From the NCBI RefSeq assembly GCF_029263665.1, contig NZ_JAJUFQ010000003.1, positions 124,001 through 188,000 on the forward strand: DNA of 64,000 nt. The letters run 5' to 3'. Under the pieces are notes generated by a model that worked only from the letters and a program-made list of their open reading frames with translations, ran no database searches and was not told the origin of the DNA. Within the stretch, counting starts at the first letter, position 1. Each line of letters starts with the position of its first letter. The translations under genes were made by a program, and so were the position numbers. Positions 46,459 to 55,494 of the stretch are shown here, piece by piece. The stretch is from Halomonas sp. (lineage in GTDB: Bacteria > Pseudomonadota > Gammaproteobacteria > Pseudomonadales > Halomonadaceae).

Positions 46459-47823
46459 GTGGATCCATCGCAAACTGACTCACGGCTGGGAAGGCAATTA
46501 TGGCGCCAGACCTGGCCAATGGCGATTGGTGTGCTGTCATTGTTGGGTTTCCAGCTGGTTGACTCGGCTTTCATTGCACGCTTGGGTACATCACCCCTGG
46601 CAGCGCAGTCGTTTACCTTTCCGCTGACGTTTCTGATCATTGGCGTACAGGTGGGTATCGGCATTGCCATTGCTGCGCTGATCTCTCGTGCCCTTGGGGC
46701 TGGGGAGGCGTTGCGGGCGCGGCGCCTGGGAACGCTGGTAATGGCGCTGGGTACGGCAGTGATCGGTGTTCTGTGTGTGTTGCTGTGGGTGGTACAGGTA
46801 CCCGTTTTCACTGCGTTGGGTGCAGATGCTCCTACTCGCGAGATGATACATGACTACTGGGCACCACAGTTGTTGGCTGCCTGGGGAATGGCAATCGTCT
46901 ATTTCGCATACAGCCTGTTCCGCTCCCACGGTAATACTCGTGTTCCCGGCAGCATGATGGTGATCACCAGTCTGCTCAATCTGGTGCTGGATCCGCTGTT
47001 GATCTTCGGTGTCGGGGGCTGGGACGGTCTGGGCCTGGCGGGCGCAGCCTGGGCAACAGTTGGCGCCTTTGTCGTCGCAGCCAGTGTGCTTGGCGTGCGC
47101 CTGGTGAAGCTTGATTGGCTGGCATTCACCGGCTTGAAGCAGGAATGGCGGGCGTCATCTGGTGCTTTTGCAGGCGTCGCCGGCCCGGCGATGGCAGGAC
47201 AACTGATGCCTCCTCTGGCGGCAATGCTGGCTATCTATCTGGTCGCCAAGCTGGGCGAATCCGCGGTTGCTGCATGGGGACTGGCCGGTCGTCTGGAAAC
47301 CGTGTCCTTGATGGTGGTGCTGGCGTTGACCATGTCGCTTCCTCCATGGTTGGGGCGCTGCTATGGCGCAGGTGACTGGAACCAGATACGCCGTCTGCTT
47401 CGCCTGACCCTCAAGGTCGTGGTGATCTGGCAGCTTTCCTTGGGTATCTGCATGGCATTGCTGGCGCCCTGGTTGGCCCAGGTATTGGCTGGAAACCCGG
47501 AAGTGCGCAGTGATCTGGTGGTGTTGATTCGCTTCCTGCTGCCGAGTTATGCGGCCCTTGGGGTGTGCATGCTGGTCGTTTCCGCCGGCAATGCTCTGGG
47601 CTGGCCGCTCAGGGCCATGCTGCTGTCAGCGACTCGCCTGTTCATCTGCTATCTGCCTTGCCTCTGGTTTGGCGTGACGCTGTTTGGCAACCTGGCTGGC
47701 CTGGGGCTGGGCGCTGCCTTTGGCAATGTGCTGGCCGGAGCGGCCGCGTTGCTGATGCTGCAAAGGTCACTGGCGGAGTTCAAGTATCAGGAGACAGCTA
47801 GAGATGCGACTAAAGTATCATAA
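46459..47823 (+). CDS. MATE family multidrug/sodium efflux protein
   Basis: 454 residues, GTG start, twelve hydrophobic helices in two halves. Opening LWRQTWPMAIGVLSLLGFQL-VDSAFIARLG matches the MATE signature; later GNTRVPGSMMVITSLLNLVL-DPLLIF and AGVAGPAMAGQLMPPLAAM. It belongs to the DinF/NorM superfamily, exchanging cations for drugs or other organic cations; the substrate is unknown. A stand-alone gene between two terminators. Confidence 0.92.
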   Translation: MDPSQTDSRLGRQLWRQTWPMAIGVLSLLGFQLVDSAFIARLGTSPLAAQSFTFPLTFLIIGVQVGIGIAIAALISRALGAGEALRARRLGTLVMALGTAVIGVLCVLLWVVQVPVFTALGADAPTREMIHDYWAPQLLAAWGMAIVYFAYSLFRSHGNTRVPGSMMVITSLLNLVLDPLLIFGVGGWDGLGLAGAAWATVGAFVVAASVLGVRLVKLDWLAFTGLKQEWRASSGAFAGVAGPAMAGQLMPPLAAMLAIYLVAKLGESAVAAWGLAGRLETVSLMVVLALTMSLPPWLGRCYGAGDWNQIRRLLRLTLKVVVIWQLSLGICMALLAPWLAQVLAGNPEVRSDLVVLIRFLLPSYAALGVCMLVVSAGNALGWPLRAMLLSATRLFICYLPCLWFGVTLFGNLAGLGLGAAFGNVLAGAAALLMLQRSLAEFKYQETARDATKVS

Positions 47824-48060
47824 GTTAAATTCTCTAAATAAGGTCAATATTTCAGCTTTATATATTGAGTAAAAAATAAAAATCATTTTTCTCGTCCATG
47901 CAATGGCATAAAAACAGAACAATAAACTATGCAACTCCCCCTATACTCGCCGCCATCGATGAGGCCAGCTTCTCTGGCCTGATATTTTCCTGAAATCGAC
48001 AACATGTCATTGATGCTTCGTCAGTGACAACGAACAGGTCATAAGAACAGGAGCGGCGAG

Positions 48061-49320
48061 ATGAAGATTCTGGTACTTGGTGCGGGCGTCGTGGGTGTGA
48101 CCAGCGCATACTATTTGGCCCGCCAGGGCCATGAGGTAACGGTAGTGGACCGCCAGCCGTCACCGGCAATGGAAACCAGCTACGGTAATGCTGGCCAGGT
48201 GTCATTCGGCTTTTCGTCACCCTGGGCTGCCCCTGGCATTCCCCAGAAGGCCGTCAAGTGGATGTTCCAGGAGCATGCTCCACTCAAGATTCAGCCGCGC
48301 ATGGACCCGACCATGGCCCGCTTCATGATGAAGATGCTGGGCAACTGCAATCCTGAAAGCTATGCGACCAACAAGGAGCGCATGGTGCGAGTGGCCGAGC
48401 ATAGCCGCATGTGCATCGATGCGCTGCGTGCCGAGACCGGCATCCGCTATGAGGATCGTCAACGTGGTCTGTTGCAGCTGTTCCGTAACGACAAGCAAGT
48501 GGCGGCAGCGGACAGGGACATGCAGGTGCTGGCGCAGTGCGGCATTCGTCACAAGCTGTTGGGCGCAGATGAGCTGACCGCCATAGAGCCGGCTCTGGCC
48601 CGGGTTCCCGGCAAGTTTGTTGGTGGTCTGCATCTGCCAGATGACCAGACTGGTGATTGCCACCTGTTTACCAACCGACTGGCTGACTACTGTCGCGAGA
48701 CGCTGGGTGTGACTTTCCTGTTCAACACCACTATCGAGCGCCTGACCCGGGTGTCCGGTCGTGTGGAGGCAGTGCATACCAGCGCAGGCAAATTGACGGC
48801 AGACAGCTATGTCATGGCCTTGGGCAGTTACTCCCCATTCCTGGCCCGCGACCTTGATATCCGCTTGCCGATCTATCCGGTCAAGGGCTACAGCCTGACA
48901 CTGCCGGTGATTGATGATGGTGGTGCCCCGCAGTCCACGGTCATGGACGAGACGTTCAAGGTGGCCATCTCTCGCTTCGACAATCGCATTCGCGTCGGGG
49001 GCACGGCAGAGTTGGCATCCTATGATCTGAGCCTGGCGGAAAAGCGCCGTGCCACCATTGCCATGGTCGTGCGTGATGTCTTCCCTGAGGGGGGCGATCT
49101 GGCTCAGGCGGAGTTCTGGACAGGCCTGCGTCCGATGACGCCGGACTCCACGCCGATCATCGGTGCCACCAAGTACGACAATCTATGGCTCAACACTGGC
49201 CACGGCACACTGGGCTGGACAATGAGCTGCGGCAGCGCTCAGCTACTGGCTGACCTGGTAGATGGTCGTCAGCCGGCCATCAATCCGGAAGGCTTGTCCG
49301 TGGCACGTTACGCCGCCTGA
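48061..49320 (+). CDS. dadA: D-amino acid dehydrogenase small subunit
   Basis: 419 residues. FAD-binding Rossmann opening MKILVLGAGVVGVTSAYYLA, then PSPAMETSYGNAGQVSFGFS; PWAAPGIPQKAVKWMFQEHA; C-terminal FWTGLRPMTPDSTPIIGATK and LNTGHGTLGWTMSCGSAQLL are highly typical of DadA. It oxidises D-alanine and other D-amino acids to keto acids, passing electrons to the respiratory chain. The 237-base AT-rich upstream region (47824-48060) probably holds its promoter. No alanine racemase (dadX) follows. Confidence 0.96.
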   Translation: MKILVLGAGVVGVTSAYYLARQGHEVTVVDRQPSPAMETSYGNAGQVSFGFSSPWAAPGIPQKAVKWMFQEHAPLKIQPRMDPTMARFMMKMLGNCNPESYATNKERMVRVAEHSRMCIDALRAETGIRYEDRQRGLLQLFRNDKQVAAADRDMQVLAQCGIRHKLLGADELTAIEPALARVPGKFVGGLHLPDDQTGDCHLFTNRLADYCRETLGVTFLFNTTIERLTRVSGRVEAVHTSAGKLTADSYVMALGSYSPFLARDLDIRLPIYPVKGYSLTLPVIDDGGAPQSTVMDETFKVAISRFDNRIRVGGTAELASYDLSLAEKRRATIAMVVRDVFPEGGDLAQAEFWTGLRPMTPDSTPIIGATKYDNLWLNTGHGTLGWTMSCGSAQLLADLVDGRQPAINPEGLSVARYAA

Positions 49321-49347
49321 TTCCTGCCACGAGACCCGAGTTCAGCG

Positions 49348-49379
49348 ACCCCGTCAGCCTTCCGGCTGACGGAGTCTTC
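49348..49379 (+). terminator. Terminator of dadA
   Basis: Stem CCGTCAGCC / GGCTGACGG with TTCC loop, extended by GAC/GTC, then TTCTGTTT. Confidence 0.75.
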
Positions 49380-49439
49380 TGTTTATGGTGCCTATCTGGA
49401 CATGAAGCCTTGATGTGAATATATGGCCTTGTGTCGTAC

Positions 49440-50567
49440 CTATGTCGCCGAAGGTGCATAGACGTAGAGTCGAGCGAAGCGACTTCCTCTCAAGGCATGG
49501 CGCATCGGAAGCTCTATATAGCGGTACAAACCGACAGAAATCAGAAGGATGGCTGCAATCAGAACCATGAGCGCCAGTACGGATGTTGGTGCATCCAGCC
49601 AATGGCCAAAACCATGCCCCGTAATGACGCGACTTCCCAGTTGAATCGCTTCGAGCACCAACATATGGCTCATATAGATTGAGTAGGAGATCACCCCTAT
49701 CACACGAAGAGGAGCGACTGAAAGTACCGCAGCGATACGGTGCTTGTTACCGGCAAGAGACAGAATCAACAGTGCAAAAGCGGGAGGCAGCAACAGGTCG
49801 TTGGCCCCAATATGCATCAGTCCTGTAGTGATCGATGCAATCACCACGAAAGCTATATCATGATGCAACCAGCGCATGCTGCCTCTGCGAAAGACCTGAT
49901 ACAGCGCCGCTCCGATACAGAACTGGAATAGGCACCGGAAAGCCCCGTAATCGTAGGTGAGGTTCAATCCTCGAGGATTATCGGCAATGACGGCCAGACC
50001 GAGAACGCCGACCAGGCAGATGAGGAGATGGGCTCGCCAGCCCTTGCCGAATAGGAATGAGGCAAGCACCGGAAAAACCAAGTATGCGAACCACTCTGCT
50101 CCAATTGACCAGGCGGGGCCATTCCATGTCAAGCCATCCTGCAGACCAGCAGCCTGAAGCATCAACAAATGTTCAGCAAGGGCTGGCAGATTCTTGCCTC
50201 CTTCAAAGGCCTCTCGTTGCAGGCCGTCCACTCCTGATTGAGTCAACGTGGCCCTCATCAGCTCCAGCAGAACGAAAGCCACCAATATCGTCAAATGGAG
50301 TGGATAGAGACGTGCAATTCTCCCGAACATGAATGTCCGGAAGGAAGGCCAATCAACCCTGGAGCGAAATTGCTGGCCGTAGGCGTGCATGATCACGAAA
50401 CCGCTGAGCAGAAAGAACAGATCTACCCAAAGGTAACCCTTGACGATAAAGGAGGTATGTTGAGAGACCGATAGGTTAGGCAGAAAGTTTCCTGTGTAGT
50501 GGTACAGGACCACAAGGATCGCAGCGATGCCTCTCAATGAGGTCAGGGCGTCGATCTGATCACGCAT
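49440..50567 (-). CDS. Acyltransferase 3 family membrane protein (OafA/YrhL-like)
   Basis: 375 residues on the minus strand from the ATG ending at 50567, with GGAG six bases before. Family hallmarks: QIDALTSLRGIAAILVVLYH near the start, VDLFFLLSGFVIMHAY, RIARLYPLHLTIL, and WSIGAEWFAYLVFPVLASFL. About ten membrane helices; the conserved His (VVLYHY) and Arg (RIARLYP) are the likely catalytic pair. These enzymes O-acetylate surface sugars, lipopolysaccharide or peptidoglycan; the target here is unknown. It stands alone between dadA and the nitrate reductase operon. Confidence 0.92.
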   Translation of the reverse strand: MRDQIDALTSLRGIAAILVVLYHYTGNFLPNLSVSQHTSFIVKGYLWVDLFFLLSGFVIMHAYGQQFRSRVDWPSFRTFMFGRIARLYPLHLTILVAFVLLELMRATLTQSGVDGLQREAFEGGKNLPALAEHLLMLQAAGLQDGLTWNGPAWSIGAEWFAYLVFPVLASFLFGKGWRAHLLICLVGVLGLAVIADNPRGLNLTYDYGAFRCLFQFCIGAALYQVFRRGSMRWLHHDIAFVVIASITTGLMHIGANDLLLPPAFALLILSLAGNKHRIAAVLSVAPLRVIGVISYSIYMSHMLVLEAIQLGSRVITGHGFGHWLDAPTSVLALMVLIAAILLISVGLYRYIELPMRHALRGSRFARLYVYAPSAT

Positions 50568-50978
50568 GCATATCTCCAATCCGCATTCGATTCGAAACTG
50601 AAACTCCGCAGGGGATCACATTGGAATGGTCCACCTCCATCAAGCGGAAGGAGAACAGGGTAGTCAGCTTCCCGGGAGGGGCGGAAACACAGCGAAGTCG
50701 TTTGTTTTTTGGTTTCAGGGATTCTAGATCTTTCAATAAGTTCCGCAGACTTATCTGTGTGAATTATCTCCGAGACTGCCATCCTGCTTGGCTCTGGCCT
50801 GGTGAGTTGCGTCACCCAGGCCCAGTAAGTTGCCATGGTGTCTGACGAATATTTTCAGCGTATCGGAGCGGCTGAAGGTGAAGCTCATGCACACTTCACG
50901 AGCTGTCGAATATTGAATTCTCTCGACCGAGATCGGTGCGATACCAGAGTTGCAAGCTGATTGCAGCCGCAGCGATGC
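50568..50978. other. Gene-free stretch between the acyltransferase and moaB
   Basis: 411 bases. Short frames on both strands have no ribosome site or recognisable product. It should hold the acyltransferase promoter. No clear terminator for the moaB side is visible. Confidence 0.5.
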
Positions 50979-51545
50979 TCACGACGGTGACTCGAGGCGG
51001 GGTGATCGAGTGTCGCAGCGCTGGATATCCTTGACCACCATGGCAACGAAGTTGCAGGGGCGGGTACGGGCATCCAGTTGGGCAGCAATGATGTCATCCC
51101 AAGCGGTAGCACAGGCCTTGGGGGAGCCAGGCATGGCAAATACCACGGTCTGGTCGATGACCCCTGCAACAGCTCGTGACTGGATCGTCGAGGTGCCGAT
51201 CTGCTGGGAGGATATCTGGCGAAACAGCTCGCCATAGCCTTCGATCACCTTGTCGAACAGTGGCAGCAAGGCTTCCGGGGTACTGTCGCGAGCGGTGAAA
51301 CCGGTGCCACCGTCGACCAGTATGACCTGGACTTCCTCGTCGACGACCCAGCGGCTGACCTGGGCGCGGATATGATAGATATCGTCCTTGACGATCGTAC
51401 GTTCGACCAGGTGGTGGCCGGCATTCTGCAAGCGATCAATGAGCAGAGCACCGCTATCATCTTCATCAATGCTGCGCGTATCAGACACCGTCAGTACGGC
51501 GATACCCAACGGAATGAAATCGAGCTGGCGGGAATGATGGGACAT
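50979..51545 (-). CDS. moaB: Molybdenum cofactor biosynthesis protein MoaB
   Basis: 188 residues from the ATG ending at 51545 with GGAGATAG before; a start 4 codons earlier is possible. MoaB/Mog fold: GIAVLTVSDTRSIDEDDSGA, VDGGTGFTARDSTPEALLPL (the GGTG pterin-binding motif) and VFAMPGSPKACATAWDDIIA. It participates in adenylylation or binding of molybdopterin. Nitrate reductase needs this cofactor, and the gene lies 140 bases downstream of the nar operon in the same direction, so it may be co-expressed. Confidence 0.93.
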   Translation of the reverse strand: MSHHSRQLDFIPLGIAVLTVSDTRSIDEDDSGALLIDRLQNAGHHLVERTIVKDDIYHIRAQVSRWVVDEEVQVILVDGGTGFTARDSTPEALLPLFDKVIEGYGELFRQISSQQIGTSTIQSRAVAGVIDQTVVFAMPGSPKACATAWDDIIAAQLDARTRPCNFVAMVVKDIQRCDTRSPRLESPS

Positions 51546-51685
51546 ATCTATCTCCATGCAGGCAGGACATCGAAGTGCCTACGTTGGACAAGCACTGGGA
51601 TGCGTCAACGCTATATTGGTGCGAGGTTCTCACAGACTGCCTGAAGGCAGCCCGTGAGAGGTACTGGTTCAGATGATTGGCTAGA

Positions 51686-52492
51686 TCACTGGATCAGGGC
51701 TCCATCTGGTTCGGAATCGGCCAGCGAGAATCCTTTGACGCCAATCCGACTCTCCAACTCCAGCAGATAGTGGCGAAGGGCCATGCGTGTGGCCTGTTCA
51801 CGCAACTCATGGCGCACATGCTCGACCACATCTTCCCATTCCAAGGTCTGCGCCTCTTCGCGTGCCTCCACATACACCACGTGCCAACCATAGCGTGATG
51901 GCAGTGGACGATCATGCAGCCCCATCGGCAGGAACACCAGGGCGCGATCCAGCTCCTCGACGGTCTGGCCAGGAATCAACCAACCCAGTCCCCCTCCTTC
52001 CGTGGCGGAAGGGCAGCGTGAGTGGCGTTGAGCCAGTTCCGTAAAGCGCTCAGGGTTTGCCTTGAGTTCATCGATCAGTCGTTCGGCGCGTTGAAATTCT
52101 GCATCACGGGCACTGGTATCGTCCGGTGCGGCGGCGAGCAGGATGTGGCGCACCTTGAAGCGTGGTGGATGGCTGAAGCGTTCGGGGTGAGCCGCGTGAT
52201 AGCGCCGGCAGGCATTATCGTCAGGTTCGGGGACCACCAGTTCACGCTCCAGCATGGCAGCGATCTCGCTTTCACACACTTCATCTACAGGCTGTCGACT
52301 CTGGTGGGCCGCCTGTTGGCGCAATAACTGCTGAATGACCAGAGCGCGGGCTGCCGCAATGGCTGCGGCCTCATGACTGGTGGCTGGGTGGAACTGCATC
52401 TCGCCGGCAATGGCGCTTTCATCGATCTGCACATCCCCCACCTGAATGGTGGGGAAAGTGGTGGGTAAGGTCTCCAGCGGAATGCTCTGCAT
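51686..52492 (-). CDS. PpiC-type peptidyl-prolyl isomerase (NifM-like) of the nar operon
   Basis: 268 residues. Its start codon overlaps the narI stop by one base. An N-terminal helical region is followed by a parvulin domain (about 125-220: RFKVRHILLAAAP, RFTELAQRHSRCPSATEGGG-LGWLIPGQTVEELDRAL, YGWHVVYVEA). No signal peptide, so it acts in the cytoplasm. In pseudomonads a similar gene ends the narGHJI operon, and a role in enzyme maturation has been suggested from that link; a direct substrate is not known from the sequence. Confidence 0.9.
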   Translation of the reverse strand: MQSIPLETLPTTFPTIQVGDVQIDESAIAGEMQFHPATSHEAAAIAAARALVIQQLLRQQAAHQSRQPVDEVCESEIAAMLERELVVPEPDDNACRRYHAAHPERFSHPPRFKVRHILLAAAPDDTSARDAEFQRAERLIDELKANPERFTELAQRHSRCPSATEGGGLGWLIPGQTVEELDRALVFLPMGLHDRPLPSRYGWHVVYVEAREEAQTLEWEDVVEHVRHELREQATRMALRHYLLELESRIGVKGFSLADSEPDGALIQ

Positions 52493-53184
52493 CAGTGGCC
52501 TCCTGCATCACGGCGTCTCACGATCTGGTAGCGACGACCGAGATAGCCCAGAGGGGCGCTCCATACATGTACCAGACGAGTGAAGGGGAAAATCAGGACA
52601 ATGGTCAGGCCGATGAAGATATGGATGTGGTAGATGAATCCCAGACCTTCAAGGTGAGAAGCGGCGTTGCCCTGGAAGAACACGATGGCCTGAGCCCAGT
52701 CGGCCAGCTTGAGCATCACGCCGCCATCGAGGTGATGCATGGCGGCGGGAATGGTCAATAGTCCCAGAGTTACCTGCACCACCAGCAGCACGATGATCAG
52801 ATTATCGCTGAAAGTGGAAGATGCCTTGACGCGTGGGTCGGTGAAGCGGCGGTGCATCAGCATGGCGCCGCCTACCAGACACATCACCCCGGCGATACCG
52901 CCGACCAGGATGGCCATGATCTGCTTGTTACCGGCACTGATGAAGGGTGCATAGACCCAGTGCGGTGTCAGCAGACCCACCAGGTGACCGAAGAAGATCA
53001 CCAGAATGCCAACGTGGAAGAGTGGGCTGGCCAGGCGCATACGCCGTGAGGACAGCATCTGGCTCGAACCGGTCTTCCAAGTGTATTGGCCATGATCGTA
53101 ACGCAGCAGACTGCCGACCAGGAAGACAACGCCGGCCACATAGGGGTAGAGGCCGAACAGCAGGGTATGAAGGTAATGCATCAT
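52492..53184 (-). CDS. narI: Respiratory nitrate reductase gamma subunit (cytochrome b)
   Basis: 230 residues from the ATG ending at 53184, which overlaps the narJ stop; the frame is open further upstream but GGAGG is positioned for this start. Five membrane helices with heme-binding histidines: HVGILVIFFGHLVGLLTPHW near residue 55 and FIYHIHIFIGLTIVLIFPFT-RLVHVWSAP near the C-terminus. It oxidises quinol at the periplasmic side and passes electrons to NarH. Confidence 0.97.
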   Translation of the reverse strand: MMHYLHTLLFGLYPYVAGVVFLVGSLLRYDHGQYTWKTGSSQMLSSRRMRLASPLFHVGILVIFFGHLVGLLTPHWVYAPFISAGNKQIMAILVGGIAGVMCLVGGAMLMHRRFTDPRVKASSTFSDNLIIVLLVVQVTLGLLTIPAAMHHLDGGVMLKLADWAQAIVFFQGNAASHLEGLGFIYHIHIFIGLTIVLIFPFTRLVHVWSAPLGYLGRRYQIVRRRDAGGH

Positions 53185-53936
53185 GATAAGCCTCCAGTCG
53201 AAGAGGGCTGCGAGGATTCGGGCAGACGAACGATTTCCGGTTGCACCTGCTGGCGACGTTCGGCCAGACGCCGGCCTTCGGCGGATTGCAGAGCGCAATC
53301 CTGGTCTGATTTCGCACTGAAGCGCACGGCTTCTTCTTCCCACACGGCATCAATAGCGGCAGGGGTATTGTCTGCCGGCTCCTGGCGGACTTCCCCGCGC
53401 ATGGCATCGATATCCGCTTCTGCACCAATCAGGCACAGCAGGGTGCGAGGAACCAGAGCATAGTCACATTCACGTTCTTCCAGGCGAGCAGCCAGCAGGG
53501 CGAGAATATGGCGTATGTCGCCCAGCCAGTCGGCCACTTCCTGCTCGGAGCGTGTCGACAGGAACTCCAGCAGTAAAGGCAGATGATCCGGCAGCTCACG
53601 CTGTCCGATGGCAAAGCCTGCATTCTCGTACTCGGCCAGCAGGTCGACCATGGCCTGGCCGCGATCACGCGACTCTCCGTGCACATGCTCGAACAACAGC
53701 AGTGAGGTCGCGCGTCCGCGGTCGAACTGGGCAACGTAGGCTGCCTGGTGGTCGAGCAAGGACCCTTTCGCCAGATGAGCACACCAGTCAAGCAAGGCCT
53801 GACGAGGGGCGCTGGGAGGCATCGGCATGGCCCTGAGCGCGACAGCGAGCTCGGGCAACGACTCAGCCATTTCCCGGTCGGGATAGTCGAGCATGCGTGC
53901 CAATGCACGCATGCCTCGAGCGAAGGATTCAGCCAT
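53181..53936 (-). CDS. narJ: Nitrate reductase molybdenum cofactor assembly chaperone
   Basis: 251 residues. Helical TorD-family protein: LARMLDYPDREMAESLPELA, DHQAAYVAQFDRGRATSLLL-FEHVHGESRDRGQAM, a well-conserved block. It holds NarG until cofactor insertion and is not part of the final enzyme. It overlaps narH by 8 bases and narI by 4 bases. The C-terminal 70 residues are variable and charged. Confidence 0.95.
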   Translation of the reverse strand: MAESFARGMRALARMLDYPDREMAESLPELAVALRAMPMPPSAPRQALLDWCAHLAKGSLLDHQAAYVAQFDRGRATSLLLFEHVHGESRDRGQAMVDLLAEYENAGFAIGQRELPDHLPLLLEFLSTRSEQEVADWLGDIRHILALLAARLEERECDYALVPRTLLCLIGAEADIDAMRGEVRQEPADNTPAAIDAVWEEEAVRFSAKSDQDCALQSAEGRRLAERRQQVQPEIVRLPESSQPSSTGGLS

Positions 53937-55494
53937 GATGAGACTCCTTCACTTCCGGATGGCTCGGATCGTACTGCTCGACCTGGACCAGGGTAGAGGT
54001 CTGCTTGCGACCACCGAACAGGCTGGTTTCATTGTTGCCGCCCTGGCAGCCATTACCGAAGGTGAAGCCGCAGCCACCGCGTTCAGGGAAGGCTTCACGG
54101 GCCAGCTCACGATGGCTGGTGGGGATCACGAAACGGTCTTCATAATTGGCGATAGCCAGGTAGCGGTACATGTCCTCGACCTGGGCCTCGTTGAGCCCGA
54201 CCTCTTCCAGCACATCCAGGCGCTGTTCGCCATCGACATGCTTGCCGCGCATGTACTCGCGCATGGCCATCATGCGCTTGAGGGCCAGAACCACCGGCTC
54301 TTCGTCGCCTGCAGTCAGCATATTGGCCAGATACTTGACTGGAATCCGCAGCGACTCGATATCTGGCAGGATGCCCTTGCGCTCGACATGACCAGCGTCG
54401 ACGGCGGACTGGATCGGTGACAGCGGCGGCACATACCAGACCATCGGCAATGTGCGATATTCCGGGTGCAACGGCAGGGCCAGTTGCCAGTCCATGGCCA
54501 GCTTGTAGACCGGAGACTGCTGGGCAGCCTTGATCACGTTGTCGGTGATACCGTCGCGCTTCGCCTGGGCGATGACCTCGGGATCAAAAGGGTCGAGGAA
54601 GATGTCGCATTGGCGCTGGTACAGATCACGCTCATCTTGGGAAGATGCCACTTCCTCGATACGGTCGGCGTCATAGAGCAGCACGCCGAGGTAACGAATG
54701 CGTCCGACACAGGTTTCGGAGCACACGGTCGGCTGGCCGGACTCGATACGCGGGTAGCAGAAGATGCATTTCTCGGATTTGCCGGACTTCCAGTTGTAGT
54801 AGATCTTCTTGTACGGACAGCCGGAGACACACATCCGCCAGCCGCGGCACTTGTCCTGGTCGATCAGCACGATGCCATCTTCTTCACGCTTGTAGATGGC
54901 ACCGCTGGGGCAGGAGGCCACGCACGCCGGGTTGAGGCAGTGCTCACACAGGCGCGGCAAGTACATCATGAAGGTGTTTTCGAACTGACCGTAGATGTCG
55001 GCCTGAATCTGGTCGAAGTTGCTGTCCTTGCGCCGTTTGGCAAACTCGGTACCGAGGATCTCTTCCCAGTTCGGGCCCCATTCGACCTTGTCCATGCGTT
55101 GGCCAGAGACCAGCGAACGGGGACGTGCAGTGGGCTGGTGTTCTCCCTTCTTTGCTTGATGCAGGTGCTGATAGTCGAAGGTGAACGGCTCGTAGTAGTC
55201 GTCGATCTCCGGCAGGTCGGGGTTGGCAAAGATATTCGCCAGTACCCGCCACTTGCCGCCGATGCGTGGCTCGATGCGACCGTCCTTACGCCGCAACCAG
55301 CCACCTTTCCAGCGCTGCTGGTTCTCCCACTCCTTGGGATAGCCGATGCCAGGCTTGGTTTCGACATTGTTGAACCAGGCGTACTCGACGCCTTCACGGC
55401 TGGTCCAGACGTTCTTGCAGGTGATCGAACAGGTGTGGCAGCCGATACACTTGTCGAGGTTGAGCACCATGCCCACTTGGGAACGGATCTTCAT
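53929..55494 (-). CDS. narH: Respiratory nitrate reductase beta subunit (Fe-S)
   Basis: 521 residues. Four cluster motifs: CIGCHTCSITCKNVW (residues about 16-30), CEHCLNPACVASCPSG, CRGWRMCVSGCPYKKIYYNW (Trp in place of one Cys, the 3Fe-4S signature) and CIFCYPRIESGQPTVCSETC. It carries electrons from the NarI hemes to NarG. Start MKIRSQVGMVLNLDKCIG is standard. It overlaps narG by 4 bases. Confidence 0.98.
   Translation of the reverse strand: MKIRSQVGMVLNLDKCIGCHTCSITCKNVWTSREGVEYAWFNNVETKPGIGYPKEWENQQRWKGGWLRRKDGRIEPRIGGKWRVLANIFANPDLPEIDDYYEPFTFDYQHLHQAKKGEHQPTARPRSLVSGQRMDKVEWGPNWEEILGTEFAKRRKDSNFDQIQADIYGQFENTFMMYLPRLCEHCLNPACVASCPSGAIYKREEDGIVLIDQDKCRGWRMCVSGCPYKKIYYNWKSGKSEKCIFCYPRIESGQPTVCSETCVGRIRYLGVLLYDADRIEEVASSQDERDLYQRQCDIFLDPFDPEVIAQAKRDGITDNVIKAAQQSPVYKLAMDWQLALPLHPEYRTLPMVWYVPPLSPIQSAVDAGHVERKGILPDIESLRIPVKYLANMLTAGDEEPVVLALKRMMAMREYMRGKHVDGEQRLDVLEEVGLNEAQVEDMYRYLAIANYEDRFVIPTSHRELAREAFPERGGCGFTFGNGCQGGNNETSLFGGRKQTSTLVQVEQYDPSHPEVKESHHG

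Noticed and set aside
50537..50845. 102-codon frame in the gap before moaB
   Set aside because: No ribosome site, no recognisable product; overlaps the acyltransferase promoter region.
53185..53343. Longer narI start
   Set aside because: Would overlap narJ deeply; the ATG at 53184 has GGAGG and gives the usual NarI length.
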